Below, in pieces: positions 26,501-34,896 of a stretch of 64,000 nt of DNA. The notes under the pieces were generated by a model. It did no database searches and was not told the DNA's origin. It saw only the letters and a program-made list of their open reading frames with translations. The DNA is from Nepenthes gracilis. Taxonomy: Eukaryota; Streptophyta; Magnoliopsida; Caryophyllales; Nepenthaceae. The DNA lies in assembly GCA_033239525.1 (NCBI GenBank), contig BSYO01000036.1, forward strand, positions 7,648,126-7,712,125, given 5' to 3'. How positions within the stretch are numbered: position 1 is the stretch's first letter; each line of letters opens with the position of its first letter. A program made the translations under genes and the position numbers.

Positions 26501-29500
26501 AAGTCTTTCCCAATAGAGCACCAATCCATGCGACGCCCCTGAAAGGCTGTATATTGGCATAGGGAAGGAGCGATGGCCCTAAGGATTGGAGACTGGTGCA
26601 TCTTGAGAATGTCCATGCGAACCAACAACGAGACCCACCTTTGACATGCCAAGCCCCGACAATGGGCCGTCCACAGGCATGGGGGGCTAGTGATGGGTCC
26701 AGAATGGATTTGAACTGGAACCAACAAAGCCCTATTGAAAGAAGACAGGTTCGATCAGTAGAGGAGCCCAGCCTAGCGACGGCATCCCAGAAAATTCAGA
26801 TGCAAGGCCCACTTGGCCCCTCAGGTACGGAGCCAATCAGTGTCGCTCGCACTCCTGCAGAGGCGACCGCAGGCTGCCAATGCAGGAGGCGCCGACTCAG
26901 GGGATACCGGCTAATAGGAGATAAAGTCAACGCTAACAAGCCGCAGCATACGCCGCCACAGCATACGCCGCCCCAGCAGCAGCGCATCCAATCCCAACAA
27001 AGTCAAACAGGCCTGCATTGGCCATGCCCGACAATGGTCTCCTTGCCTCCATAAGGCAACAACTAACACCGCTGGCAACCGCCAGTGCTCAACGGCTTGC
27101 GAATCCCGGCAAACCCCTTGTCGGAGATCTCGACTTCCAAAACCTCCCTAAATGAGCCTACAAATACCCTCTTTATCAGCTAAGAGAAGAAGACTCCCCA
27201 CTTCCACCAAAAAATCTAAGCAGTGACTTGAGATTAAGATCCTAATCCTTCACCCAGCGCTCAAAGCAACGAGGAGAAATAACCAACTCTCTTCCCTCGA
27301 ACCACCACCACCTTATAGCAACAATAGTGAGCTACTCCTAGCAGTGCACCAAAGAGAGCACAAGCCTCCTCCAACATCCCACGCACTCCTCTCACCCCAA
27401 AATTCCTGCATTCTCACCACATTTACTTCCACATGTATATCTTTCCGATCTCAGGGAAAGATTTCTAACTTGAGCGTCAGAGTGTTTACGGTGGGATAAT
27501 CTCTCGTCGTCCTCTAACCTCTTATTTGTAGTTTATAGTGCGCAAGGCCCAAGTTGAGAGACGTAGAAACCGGACTTGTTTGCGATATGATCCAAACAAG
27601 GAATCCGAAGGCTCCCTAATCCGCACGAAAACCCGGACCCAGTTACGCATCAAAAAGCCAATTATCTCCTAATGTCCACAAGAAATAACTTGATCATATA
27701 ATATGCCAAGTCCCTTACGTCTTGCCACTCTTCCTTCGATAATTTCTTTGGCTTCATCTTTTCCCTATGTGCTTTAATTGTTTTTCCTCCTGAGTCAAGA
27801 CATTTTTTATTCTTTCTTGCAAAAAAAAAATATTTTGACCATTAAATCATTCAATAAATAATCGCAAACTCTTCAACAATTAGGCTATTTCAATATTGTT
27901 TCCAAAAGTTTGATCACCACAAACTTGACATTCCAATAACACGTAAATGCATTACTGAAAACCTAATCACTGATACCACTCCTAGGGATTCACACACATA
28001 GTAGAATTCAAGTTCTCAACACTACAACTACCTTTCTCTCCCAATTGAATACAAGGAACAAAAAGAAAATTAAGCACATAAATTACACAATCAATTTTAT
28101 ATGTAAACCCCTTTCAACAAAGAGAAAACAATAACACTTTATGCCTAAAATATCTAGTAGATTTATAGATTCAATTATGAATAACCTCATGAGAGCAAGC
28201 CTCTCCACAAGCACAATACATATGAAGAATCGGCTAAAAGTAAGCTCAACACACCTAGTGACCGAATAAGAGCAAATACAACAAGAAAATGAACAACCAT
28301 CTAATAAGACATCCTACAACTGAAACTAGAACAAAATACCCAAATATGATGAATGATGGATCACAAATCGGGATTTAAATGGATGTCAAAAGATTTCCCT
28401 TCTCTTTTCTTTTCTCTTTCTTCTTGCGGTACTCTTTATGTTTAAACTAACTTGGATTACCCTAAAAATCAAAACATGGGCATTTATACCCGCATTGGCA
28501 CTCATAAGCTCTTCATGCATGTATCAGGCATAAACTTTTCTGCAAACTCACACATAAGTGCTCTTCATGCGTGCTTTAGTTGTGAACCTTTCTATCAATC
28601 CACACACATGCACCCTTCATGTTTGGAGATTATGTATAAGTTGTGTACATGCGCCCATCATGTGCAGATCTTCAGTGCAATTGAAATCTTTAGCTCGAGT
28701 GATACCTTAAACAAAGATTGAGCGAACCACCAGATGACATAAATTGCACAATAATGGCATGCCCGTGGGTGTTAGCATATTTCTCTCACATCTGTGGACT
28801 ATTCCTCCATTCTGAACAGGCGTTATATTGTTTGACGTCCCTCTTGACGACACCAACCTTACATGAATAATTCCAATGAAAACATTCCGTTGCTGAAGGA
28901 CTTATCCCTCGAGGTTTCCAGAAGAATTTACTCAACAATAATAAAATAAAATCGACATATAGTAAAGGTTCATAATAAAATTGATAAGTTTTCCCATTGA
29001 TGAAACTTCTCATTTACGTGATAATTTTCCGATTGCAACTTAGAGTAAAAAATGACCCATGCTCCAAAGAAACTACAGAAATTTGGTCTTCTACATCCGA
29101 AAGGAAAAGTAAATTTCAGAGATTTGAGCACCTAAAAACTCACCTCAGGACTATCCGAAACGCTCTCCACGGCAACGATCAATGCTTTTCCGAATCCAGT
29201 CGAATTATCAATCCAAAGAACATTGAGTCCAAACAACACAGATCCTAAAATTAGTGTGAAGTAAATCCAAGAGGACAGCTTCTGCTTGGTGAGCTCGAAT
29301 GCCCCCGAATCTTCTCCGACAGCAATTTCGTCGATGAGTGACGAATTCTCCTCATCCTGTTCACCGATTGAAGTTCCGGCGAGTAATATACGGCGAAATT
29401 GCACGAATTTGGATGCGAATTGGACACTGTTGCGAAGTTTTGGATTAGGTGCTCTTTGGTATTTCGTGTGAGATAGAGAAAGCGGATGCGAGGAGGTTCG

Positions 29501-29566
29501 GACTTCCACGGTATGGCGTTGAGGAAACGATGAGAGAGGGCACGAGAGGAGAAGCGAAGACGCCAT
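5200..29566 (-). CDS. Z-ISO: 15-cis-zeta-carotene isomerase, chloroplastic (four exons)
   Basis: Z-ISO converts 9,15,9'-tri-cis-zeta-carotene to 9,9'-di-cis-zeta-carotene in plastids, between phytoene desaturase and zeta-carotene desaturase. It is a heme-b integral membrane protein of the NnrU family. The joined exons 29566-29144, 6565-6419, 6286-6077 and 5535-5200 give 371 residues, close to the 360-370 usual for plants, with no stop or frameshift. Seen: a Ser-rich basic N-terminus (plastid transit peptide), an SSWIYF segment, VHSGLASL (His154), RITRHPQ, WCLAHT (Cys268, His271) and a [10 protein letters not shown] region. His154, Cys268 and His271 line up with the heme ligands reported for maize Z-ISO (His150, Cys263, His266). 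Start 29566 (ATGGCG) is chosen over in-frame ATG 29629 because of its better context. Intron 1 is about 22.6 kb of nested retrotransposons. The gene looks intact. Confidence 0.95.
5722..5860 (+). mobile_element. Au-type SINE in Z-ISO intron 3
   Basis: A tRNA-derived SINE of the plant Au type, inverse to the gene. Seen: GGTGCAATGGTAAGG (A-box region), GGATTTGAGTTTC where Au has its B box with CpG decayed to TpG, the TTGTGTACATTA segment, CCCCCAGGATCCC, ACTGGACTGC and a T6 tail. A 12-bp target duplication GGAATATATTTA lies at 5710-5721 and 5864-5875. About 30 bp after the A box appear deleted compared with the usual Au sequence. Confidence 0.8.
6077..6286 (-). CDS. Z-ISO: Z-ISO exon 3
   Basis: 70 codons, residues 191-260, from [10 protein letters not shown] to RITRHPQ, including [17 protein letters not shown]. 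Acceptor TGCTCAG at 6287-6290 and donor GTAAAC at 6076. The 132-bp intron 2 separates it from exon 2. Confidence 0.93.
6419..6565 (-). CDS. Z-ISO: Z-ISO exon 2
   Basis: 49 codons, residues 142-190, bounded by TCTGCAG acceptor and GTAAGA donor. It contains [25 protein letters not shown] and ends LAVSTI, typical of Z-ISO. His154 is the counterpart of a heme-ligand histidine. Its third codon is Met, an in-frame internal start if a transcript begins inside intron 1. Confidence 0.93.
6566..7873. other. Left part of Z-ISO intron 1; possible decayed LTR at about 6910-7620
   Basis: Apparently original intron sequence before the copia element starts at 7874. From about 6910 (TGTTGGAATGGG) the DNA looks like a Ty1/copia LTR: a CCTATAAAAGG TATA box near 7148, an AATAAAG signal near 7344, then T-rich sequence. 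I could not find the right end or a target duplication. The ORFs here (6751-7231, 7358-7627) are not recognised and probably not real genes. Confidence 0.4.
7874..9250 (-). mobile_element. Copia element, 3' LTR (with internal duplications)
   Basis: It starts TGTAAGGATTCAC and matches 27980-28750 in the same orientation over most of its length, so the two are a pair of LTRs. The left copy is longer because it carries two partial tandem duplications: 7920-8075 against 8090-8250, and about 8590-8860 against 8990-9245. The right limit is approximate. Most of pol is missing between this LTR and the integrase fragment at 9251-9402. Confidence 0.65.
9251..9402 (-). pseudogene. Copia integrase N-terminal remnant
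   Basis: Continuation of the copia fragment across the gypsy insertion; the GATAC duplication is shared. The minus strand reads [10 protein letters not shown], weakly like the LEFCEHCVxGK zinc-binding region of copia integrase. RT and RNase H are missing before the 3' LTR. Confidence 0.4.
9403..10396 (-). mobile_element. Truncated 3' LTR of the gypsy element
   Basis: It matches 11487-12413 closely from TGTGACGG onward, including the sequence around GCGGAAGCATAAATC. At about 10396 it joins gag sequence abruptly; the rest of the LTR (equivalent to 12414-13589) is missing. Confidence 0.8.
10392..11259 (-). pseudogene. Gypsy gag (retrotransposon capsid protein), frameshifted
   Basis: It reads from MASRRNRKN at 11259 through [15 protein letters not shown] and [12 protein letters not shown] to [11 protein letters not shown], the usual order in plant Ty3/gypsy gag. 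The frame breaks near 11056 and again near 10790, so no full product is possible. The zinc knuckle and all downstream domains are absent because the element is deleted after this point. Confidence 0.85.
11474..11485 (-). other. Primer-binding site (initiator tRNA-Met type)
   Basis: On the minus strand TTGGTATCAGAG follows the 5' LTR directly, matching the 3' end of plant initiator tRNA-Met (TGGTATCAGAGC). It fixes the orientation and the inner LTR boundary at 11487. Confidence 0.8.
11487..13589 (-). mobile_element. 5' LTR of the gypsy element (2103 bp)
   Basis: TG...CA limits: minus-strand start TGTAACATCCCG at 13589, end CCGTCACA at 11487. It contains CAGGTAAGTGTACC at 13045-13053 (minus), a GGCATGC-centred palindrome at 12482-12514, a hairpin-like GCCCTGAGGAAGGGC near 12424, and an ATT/ATA microsatellite at 13316-13375. 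Confidence 0.85.
13045..13053 (-). promoter_or_regulatory. Putative 5' splice site in LTR
   Basis: Minus strand CAG|GTAAGTG, a near-perfect plant donor, preceded by GTAGATCGAGCT as in other LTRs here. It is sense-oriented within Z-ISO intron 1. Function is inferred from conservation only. Confidence 0.45.
13590..13882 (-). pseudogene. Copia polyprotein fragment: end of protease and start of integrase
   Basis: With the solo LTR at 13883-15968 removed, minus-strand frames read [16 protein letters not shown] and [12 protein letters not shown] (x is a stop), followed in another frame by LWHG and [13 protein letters not shown]. These match the copia order of protease C-terminal region, KLTKG segment, and LWHxRLGH GAG-pre-integrase. 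Several frameshifts and stops. The fragment continues at 9251-9402 beyond the gypsy insertion. Confidence 0.65.
13883..15968 (-). mobile_element. Solo LTR (family H, 2086 bp)
   Basis: Limits TGTCACGAATTCG and GTATTACA, with a perfect 5-bp target duplication CTACA at 13878-13882 and 15969-15973, and no internal domains. It contains degenerate TCCAAATC repeats at 14430-14950, TATA box TATTTATAAATA at 15757-15768, GTAAGTAT at 15621 downward (minus) and the CTCGAGCGTGC motif near 15825. A partial plus-strand copy lies at 53176-54059. Confidence 0.9.
15614..15768 (-). promoter_or_regulatory. LTR promoter block: TATA box and putative 5' splice site
   Basis: On the minus strand a TATA box (15768-15757) is followed about 140 nt later by AAT|GTAAGTAT (donor G at about 15621). 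The block points toward Z-ISO exons 2-4. Whether it is active cannot be told from sequence. Confidence 0.4.
15969..16811 (-). pseudogene. Copia gag C-terminal half, zinc knuckle and protease start
   Basis: Minus-strand frames read [18 protein letters not shown] and KKHLNEFN (UBN2-type copia gag), then CSYCGKKGH with a stop before the last Cys of the CCHC knuckle (16266-16320). Next come a frameshifted SLHMT and a KVVGIGN stretch, as in copia protease. Interrupted by the Tat element at 16811/27653 and by the solo LTR at 15968. Confidence 0.75.
16812..17780 (+). mobile_element. Tat element 5' LTR
   Basis: Starts TGATGGGTCC and ends ACGCATCA; aligned by eye along its whole length with 26691-27652. 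ORFs within it are chance readings. Confidence 0.92.
17781..17800 (+). other. Degenerate primer-binding site
   Basis: TTAGCGCCATCTATAG follows the LTR directly. It resembles the TTGGCGCCGTCTGTGG type of primer site found in Tat-like elements, with several changes. The tRNA cannot be assigned safely. Confidence 0.5.
17851..19411 (+). pseudogene. Tat element gag
   Basis: Starts MVNTRVRAS at 17851, a usual Tat gag start, but stops after about 30 codons. Open pieces at 18326-18670 ([40 protein letters not shown]) and 19049-19411 ([44 protein letters not shown]) are diagnostic. The latter is the histidine- and cysteine-poor remnant of the gag C-terminal region. Stops at 18671 and elsewhere break it. 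Confidence 0.88.
19404..19960 (+). pseudogene. Tat element aspartic protease
   Basis: [15 protein letters not shown], then [16 protein letters not shown] with the active-site DNGSS, stop at 19593. After a frameshift [15 protein letters not shown] follows near 19730, the expected downstream motif. Confidence 0.88.
19961..20950 (+). pseudogene. Tat element reverse transcriptase
   Basis: The open stretch 20312-20950 carries the RT motifs in order: [37 protein letters not shown] (catalytic YVDD at about 20638), [10 protein letters not shown] and GKFLGFLVS. The upstream part ([17 protein letters not shown] at 20110) is in another frame. A stop after the ESTEKYLPF segment ends it. Confidence 0.93.
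20951..21420 (+). pseudogene. Tat element RNase H
   Basis: Frames read [18 protein letters not shown], then [15 protein letters not shown] (21153), [18 protein letters not shown] and [13 protein letters not shown], the usual gypsy RNase H region. Frameshift near 21145 and a stop at 21383. Confidence 0.88.
21500..21890 (+). pseudogene. Second, archaeal-type RNase H (aRNH)
   Basis: One frame reads [35 protein letters not shown] and later [14 protein letters not shown] second RNase H between the usual one and integrase is the hallmark of Tat elements. At least three in-frame stops. Confidence 0.82.
22060..22720 (+). pseudogene. Tat element integrase remnant
   Basis: Scattered over frames: [36 protein letters not shown] and [10 protein letters not shown], matching zinc-binding and catalytic-core motifs of Ty3/gypsy integrase. 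Heavily decayed with many stops. Confidence 0.8.
22721..23180 (+). other. Tat element spacer between integrase and antisense region
   Basis: No domain is recognised. A short A/G-rich stretch lies near 23060-23095. Part of the retrotransposon body. Confidence 0.5.
23181..25128 (-). pseudogene. Antisense ORF of the Tat element, Transposase_28-like
   Basis: Reads from [11 protein letters not shown] at 25128 on the strand opposite to gag-pol. The segment [14 protein letters not shown], then [15 protein letters not shown], resembles the N-terminal domain called 'putative gypsy type transposon' (Transposase_28). A stop near 24667 is followed by open stretches at 24560-24093 and 24009-23710. Near 23500 a Glu/Leu-rich piece suggests a coiled coil. 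Antisense ORFs between pol and the 3' LTR are known in Tat elements such as Grande; function unknown. It is broken by stops, so pseudogene. Confidence 0.7.
25486..26680 (-). other. Tat element 3' region with further antisense coding traces
   Basis: A minus-strand frame near 26040-25960 reads [14 protein letters not shown] and [14 protein letters not shown], a coiled-coil-like segment. It may be the C-terminal part of the antisense protein or a second one. No other recognisable domain. Confidence 0.4.
26681..26690 (+). other. Polypurine tract
   Basis: GGGGGGCTAG directly before the 3' LTR, the expected plus-strand priming site. The G6 core is preserved. Confidence 0.65.
26691..27652 (+). mobile_element. 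Tat element 3' LTR
   Basis: Starts TGATGGGTCC, ends TACGCATCA, followed by the AAAAG target duplication. Contains a short CATACGCCGCC duplication near 26945-26975. Confidence 0.92.
27653..27970 (-). pseudogene. Copia gag N-terminal half
   Basis: The minus strand reads [20 protein letters not shown] and ends before the Tat insertion. It matches the copia UBN2 pattern KPxKLxDEEWxxLDxKA. The first part, up to the primer site, is too decayed to read in one frame. It continues at 16811 beyond the insertion. Confidence 0.7.
27971..27978 (-). other. Copia primer-binding site
   Basis: Minus-strand TGGTATCAGTGATT next to the 5' LTR, close to the initiator tRNA-Met complement TGGTATCAGAGC. Supports minus orientation. 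Confidence 0.65.
27980..28750 (-). mobile_element. Copia element 5' LTR
   Basis: Pairs with 7874-9250: same order of TCCCAATTGAA, CACACAATCAATTTTA, GTTTAAACTA, ACACACATGCACCCTTCA and ACCACCAGATGACATA segments. The right end is approximate; no clear target duplication could be matched with the left flank. Confidence 0.65.
28751..29143 (-). other. Original Z-ISO intron 1 sequence next to exon 1
   Basis: Sequence between the copia LTR and the donor GTGAGT at 29143. No domain or repeat seen. Confidence 0.55.
29144..29566 (-). CDS. Z-ISO: Z-ISO exon 1 (transit peptide and first membrane segment)
   Basis: It encodes residues 1-141. The first 40 or so are Ser/Thr-rich and poor in acids, as in plastid transit peptides. 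The region after residue 100 has the family motif SSWIYF, then a hydrophobic segment and [10 protein letters not shown]. The exon ends in codon GAG followed by donor GTGAGT (29143 downward), phase 0. An in-frame ATG at 29629 would add 21 residues; it is the only start ambiguity. Confidence 0.93.
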
Positions 29567-30541
29567 AGTATCGGCGCTGAGAAGAGGGAAAATGTCGCCG
29601 GGGAAGCCGAGAAAAGGAGGAAAATGCATGGACTAAACGACAAATGTCAAATAAAAATTTTTAAAAAAAAAAAGTGTGTTAAAGAATTTGTACATTTATT
29701 CAATAATTTCTAATAAAATAAAATAGCATGAGAAATGAATATGAGATTGACAATATTTTTTTCTGTTAGTTTTGTTGCGGACTCAAATAATAGGTACTTT
29801 GTTAATTTGTTTATCTTATTGATGCGTCTTTTAATTTAGATTACTATACAAATTAGATAGCTACTTTGGGCAGATCAAACTAAGCAGGTTCGGCCTTCGT
29901 TCCTAATTACTTGGATCCTGCAAACCACAACTAAAAAATAAGACGTCAGAGGATCAGTTAAAATTATTTTTTGATATATCTTCCAATATTCAAATTAGTA
30001 ATCTTTCTCCAATTGAATTGAAAGATACAATAATACAAGAATAACTGCGTTGACGATACACGAGTTTGGGGATTAAGTGTTTAGGTACGTCCGGCAAAGG
30101 AACGGGTTTAAAAGACGATGATGCTCTCAACGGGGAGCAGGTTGAAAACAATGGTATACTCGATGGGAAGTGGTTTGAGAGAGATATATGAGAGATTTTC
30201 TAGTAGCTTTTTGGACAAGTAATCATTCTTCTGTGGGCTTGTTAATACACATGTCCTTTGCTCGTGGGAGCCAGGGGATATTTGTAGTGTTTGAGCTACC
30301 TCAACCTTACTTGGGTGTCAAGGTTAGCTGATGGCTATCTGTGCAGATTTGGTGAGCTATCACAGTATTGCGGGTGTCAATTATAATAACCATGATCAGC
30401 CAAGAAGATTCCTCATTCACAATGATGCTGGAGGTGGCAAATATGACAGTTACCTTTGGAAGAGATCCAGTGAGTTAGAGTTGCTATCTCGAGAGAGATC
30501 GCGATCGAGGGCAATATTCACGGTATTGAGTTGTTTGGGGC
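29567..30541 (-). promoter_or_regulatory. 5' flank of Z-ISO (presumed promoter), with unidentified GC-richer tract
   Basis: It should hold the 5' UTR and promoter of Z-ISO, read right to left. A T-rich/A-rich stretch lies at 29650-29690, but no convincing TATA box could be chosen. From about 30060 to 30541 the composition changes (CGGGGAGCAGG, GAGATCGCGATCGAGG) and may be an unrelated mobile-element fragment. The family A LTR begins at 30542, less than 1 kb upstream of the gene. Confidence 0.45.
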
Positions 30542-33500
30542 TGTGACATCCCATGTCTTCTTATATACTTAAGAAGACGTCATAATATATATATACCCAC
30601 AAAATATATAAATATTATGCACATGATCTATATAATTATCATATCAAGTGTCTCCAATCCCGTACAAATTGAATATGGCGTCGAATTCTTTAAAGATGTT
30701 GCTAGGTACCAAAATCATTACTATAAAATTTCTACAGAAGTATAAATCATAACCATAATAATAAATAGCGGAAGTATAACCAATAAGTAATACCAAAGTC
30801 TTGTACATTTTATTATAAGATCAACCACAAGATTCCATATATCCATTACAATTTCATCAAAATATATAAATACATAAGTTTAAACCACTCTTATCTTTAC
30901 TGCTATTTATCCGGTACCAACTCGCACTCATTATCTGAAGAGTTAGGAAAATAGTAAGAGAGTAAGTCAAATACTTAGAGAGGTACATAATATAAAAAGA
31001 TATGCACATTTATACTGAAATTACGTTATCATAAGAAATAGGAGTTGAATACAATAAAACGTAATGAAATAAACATTTTTCCTCATGCATTTATCTTTCT
31101 TTACTTTATTCTTATATAGATTCTCATTTTCTTTTCTTGAGAGGTCAGAAAGAAAGGATTATGTTATTCTACATAATCTAAGGTCTAACCACGTTTAATA
31201 CCCCGAGGTAGATGAATTCTGATACTCCACACAATCTAAGGTCTAACCTCATTTTACATCTCGGGGTGAGTGTTATTACTTATTATGTCGGTAGATGGGG
31301 TTTGAAGTCGCCTCGCAGTTTTTAGGGCACTTTTTCAATTTTTCACAGTAATATCCTAAGGTGTATCAAGAAATATCATCTATTAAAATCTACGGCAATG
31401 ATAATTCTTGAGTTTTTACTATAATATTTTTGGCATATTAGAAAATATTACTCACTAAAATAATTTCTTGATCTAGTTTCTTAATTCTTTTTTTTGAAAT
31501 CTTTATTGGAAGCTTTTACACTTGTTCTTAATATTTCTTTCTTTAATTTTCTCTATTTTGAGAGAAAATATTTATCATTCTTGGAACATCCAAAGATTCC
31601 ATGCAATACTTATCATTCTTGAAACATACAAAATTTTCATACAAACTTTCCATAATATCGAAACATACACCGAAACATACAATCATAAATTACAATATTT
31701 AATAGTAAATCATAAATTGTAATAGAAATCGAGGCATTGTTCGCTTTAGTGGCTTTAATCTTAAACTTTTACATATGTTAAAAATTCAGATTTAATATGT
31801 GATAAATTCAGCTGATTTGGTTGTCGATTTAGTAATTAGTTTAGGGGCCAATTTGAGATGATTTCCAATTGTTTTAGCACATTTACTTATGGATTTGGTT
31901 TATCGGCTCATGACCAATTCAAAGGTCGGTTTAAGGATTGGCCCATGCTTATTTTTATTATTAATTTTCATTACTTGTGAACCGGTTAGATGAACCAGTT
32001 CAATGGTTCAAGGCATCTCCATTTGCTGAAATTTTAGCATTTGGCCGGTTCTTCTTACTTAGTTCGAGGCCTAGTTTGGGGGTTGGTTTGAGACATATTT
32101 TTGTTGGTTAATACTTTAACATTAATTCATAATATCTTGATTAATTTGAGTGTCAGTTCAATTGGTTCGTGAGCCAAACTAGGTTGGTTCAGTAGCCCAA
32201 AATTCCAGCATCCACCACAGTGTTGTTAGCCAATTTTGGTACCATTTAGGGGCCTGGTTTAGTAATAAGTTCAAGGTATTTTTGGCCACCATTTCATAGG
32301 TTGATAGTTCAACCTTAGAGCTTAATAACTTGGCCAGGTCGGCTACAGGCTCAACCGGTTCAGGGCCAATTCAGGCTATTTTCTTAGATTGCCAGATTCA
32401 ACATCAAGGATGCTAGGGCTGTTTTGGTGTAGTTTAGGGGTCTTGTTCAGTACTCATTTCGAGAAGTTTTGGGTGGCTGGTTTACTAGTGGATAGATTAG
32501 CCTCAATATATTATACTTTGGCAGGGTCGGCTGCTGGTTCAACCAGTTCAGAGCCGACTCGATCAATTTTTTCCAACCTGCCGGGTTTAGTACCAGCATG
32601 GATGCTAAAGAACTGCTTCTGTTATGGTTGATTTCATGACCAATTCAAGACCAGTTCTTGACCTGTTTAAGAAGTCTTCTTACTGCCAAGAGACTAATTT
32701 TCAAGAATTTGTTTGGTTCATGGCCAATTGAAGCTAATATTTCAGCTGATTCAGGTCAAAATTATAACTAGAGATTCTACATCAGTAATGTTCTGATGCT
32801 GCAAGTTTCTATTTCTGTTTTGGTAGCAGGTTCATGATTGGTTCGAGGCCAATTTTTATAGGGTAACACTTGAACATCATCATAAAGTACATAATTTTAT
32901 ATGACTGTCGATTTGGCCAATTTGGGGCCCAATTCATATGCTACAAACTTCATATATTAGCAAGTCTGCTGAGATGGTCCTGTTGCTGATGTGAGGTCCG
33001 GTTCAGTGACCAATTATACTCAATTTTATGAGCTGTTTTGTCACAACATTAATAAGAGATTTAGCTAATTGGTCACCAAATTTGAGCCGGTTTGAATATC
33101 ATTAGGTTATCGGTTCAGCCAAATAACAGTAGCTAAATCTGCTACTGATTTTGGCATCAGAAATTCAGCCGGATGTTTCACATGCTAAAGTGACAATATG
33201 ATAAAATCCATGAGTAATTTAAGTATTGGAGCAACAACACTTAAGGAGAATTCACAAGAATCAGCAACAATCGAAGAAAGAAATTAAAATACACTTGCCA
33301 AAAATTAAATGTTGTTTCCCTTTCTTTTGGTTCCACCTCCTAGCTAGCTTTTGTTTCCTAATGGTTTTTCCTCTTTTTCTTATTGTTTTCTTCCCTTTTT
33401 CTTTTGGTTCACTCCCTTCTCTCCTCTTTCTTTTCTCTCGTGTAGCCTCTTATATAAATTGGAGACCAAATAATTGGTTTATTTTCTAAATTTTGAGCTG

Positions 33501-34449
33501 TTGCCAGCACACCGGTTAACCATTTAAATTTCAGCTTAGTGTCCCCTATAATTTGGCTGATTCCTCCCCCTAATTTTGCTGAATCACTATGTTAGTTGGT
33601 GGCTTTAGAAGTTTCCAAGTTGCTATTAAATTGGGTGAAATTATATTTAATTTTTATTTTGTCATTGATGAGGTAAGATGGAATCTGAACTTGCTGATTT
33701 TTGTGGCTGCTGGATGTATGTGTGTGCGTTTCATTGAATTTCTTTAAGTTTTTGACTAAAATTTAATGTTGCCATGTGTGTGAGAAACGCTTATGTCGTG
33801 TGTGAGTTGTATTTCTCATTGACTTATTCAAATTTAGTTGGAAATTGGAGGAACATATGTTGTCGTGGTAGCTTCCTCTCTTTGTTGATCTCTTGCTGGT
33901 TTTCCTTGGTTGCAGCTGTGTGTGTATGACTTTCCACTTGATTTCTTTTACATTTTTGATTGATTATGACGTTGCCATGTGTGTATTAAATTCTTGTGCC
34001 ATGTATGGGTAATTCCTTATGGAATTTATTGGAAATTGGATAAATATAGGGCTGCCGAGGAGCTGCTGATGTGGCCGGGTCCTTCTTGCTGAATTTTTTA
34101 GAATTCAGCTTGCTATTGTGTGTGTGGGGTGCTAGAAGATATTTAATTTTAATTAATTAATTTAATTTATACTATATTTCATCAATTGGTCCAAGTTTGG
34201 TTATTAATCGGGAGTAAATTTGGTGACCGAGTCATCTTATTGTTATTTGAAATTAATTTAATTACTAATCAATTGAGAATTCGTTAACCGAATTAGTTCT
34301 CTAATTAACCGGAATTGAAGTCAATTTTATCAATTAAATTTTTATTATATTTTGGGATGAGTTTCTAATTTTTGGATTTTCATCATTTATTAATCTTAAT
34401 TTCATATATGTTTAACTTAATTATGATTCATAAAATCTCAATCCTTACA
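30542..34449 (-). mobile_element. LTR of family A, about 3.9 kb
   Basis: Plus-strand ends TGTGACATCCC and AATCCTTACA, so its own sense is minus. Inverse to the copy at 1-3315, with the same parts in reverse order: palindromes at 31349-31380 and 31418-31452, CCGGTT-rich zone 31860-33190, TTGGCAAGTG (33299-33292, minus) and a TATA-like block at 33451-33458. The flanking pentamers (GGGGC, AGGAT) do not match, so the right limit is uncertain. ORFs within are not coding. Confidence 0.65.
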
Positions 34450-34896
34450 AGGATGGTTAAGGCAAGTCCTGCCTTAGTGTGTGGTGTCAAGGTCGGCCCG
34501 TTTTCAGCAAGATGGCTTCGGGTCAACCCACCTAGGCTTGCTATTCAGATGCTTGGTCTTCAACCTTTGCGAGAGCGGGTCGTGGGCTGCTATCCTCCGA
34601 GTCTCCAAATAGCCTGGTGGGTTTTTGGGCTTGTCCGCCCATTTTTAGCCGTTCTCATCACTAGTCCTCCATACCGACTGTTTAAATTATCAACCTTGGT
34701 ATGTTCATTGATGGGATATCGTTTGTCATTTTCCTCATTCGCCCTTTCCGTAGGCTACCTTCTAACTCACTATCCTGTTGATTTTGGCCTGATTATCTAC
34801 ACTTGGCGATTCCTCTGTGGATTTTGCGGGCATGAAAAATCTTCAACATTTAATGGTCCTGCCGATCCCTCGAGTTTTATCGATGGAGAGATTTTG
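34450..34896 (+). other. Unidentified open stretch between two LTRs
   Basis: A frame of about 150 codons stays open from before 34450 to the stop at 34897-34899, which lies in the start of the next LTR. It is GC-richer than its flanks and begins exactly at an LTR end. The reading contains hydrophobic segments but matches no family I know. It could be an organelle-derived insert, a captured gene fragment, or retrotransposon sequence. No start codon of its own. Confidence 0.35.

Larger units (their letters stand above)
16812..27652 (+). mobile_element. Full-length decayed Ty3/gypsy retrotransposon, Tat lineage
   Basis: 10841 bp with LTRs of 969 and 962 bp, TG...CA ends and a 5-bp target duplication AAAAG at 16807-16811 and 27653-27657. 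Internal order is primer site, gag, protease, RT, RNase H, a second archaeal-type RNase H, integrase, antisense ORF region, polypurine tract. The second RNase H and the antisense ORF are marks of the Tat lineage. The LTRs differ at many sites by eye (roughly one in six over the first 140 bp), so the insertion is old. All plus-strand frames carry stops and frameshifts. Confidence 0.92.

Noticed and set aside
28740..28760. ATTGC as a target duplication of the copia element (7869-7873 and 28744-28748)
   Set aside because: The right copy does not follow a CA end, so the match may be chance.
34372..34448. Start codon of the ORF ending at 34899
   Set aside because: The ATG lies inside the family A LTR; only the part after 34450 is worth notice, and it has no own start.
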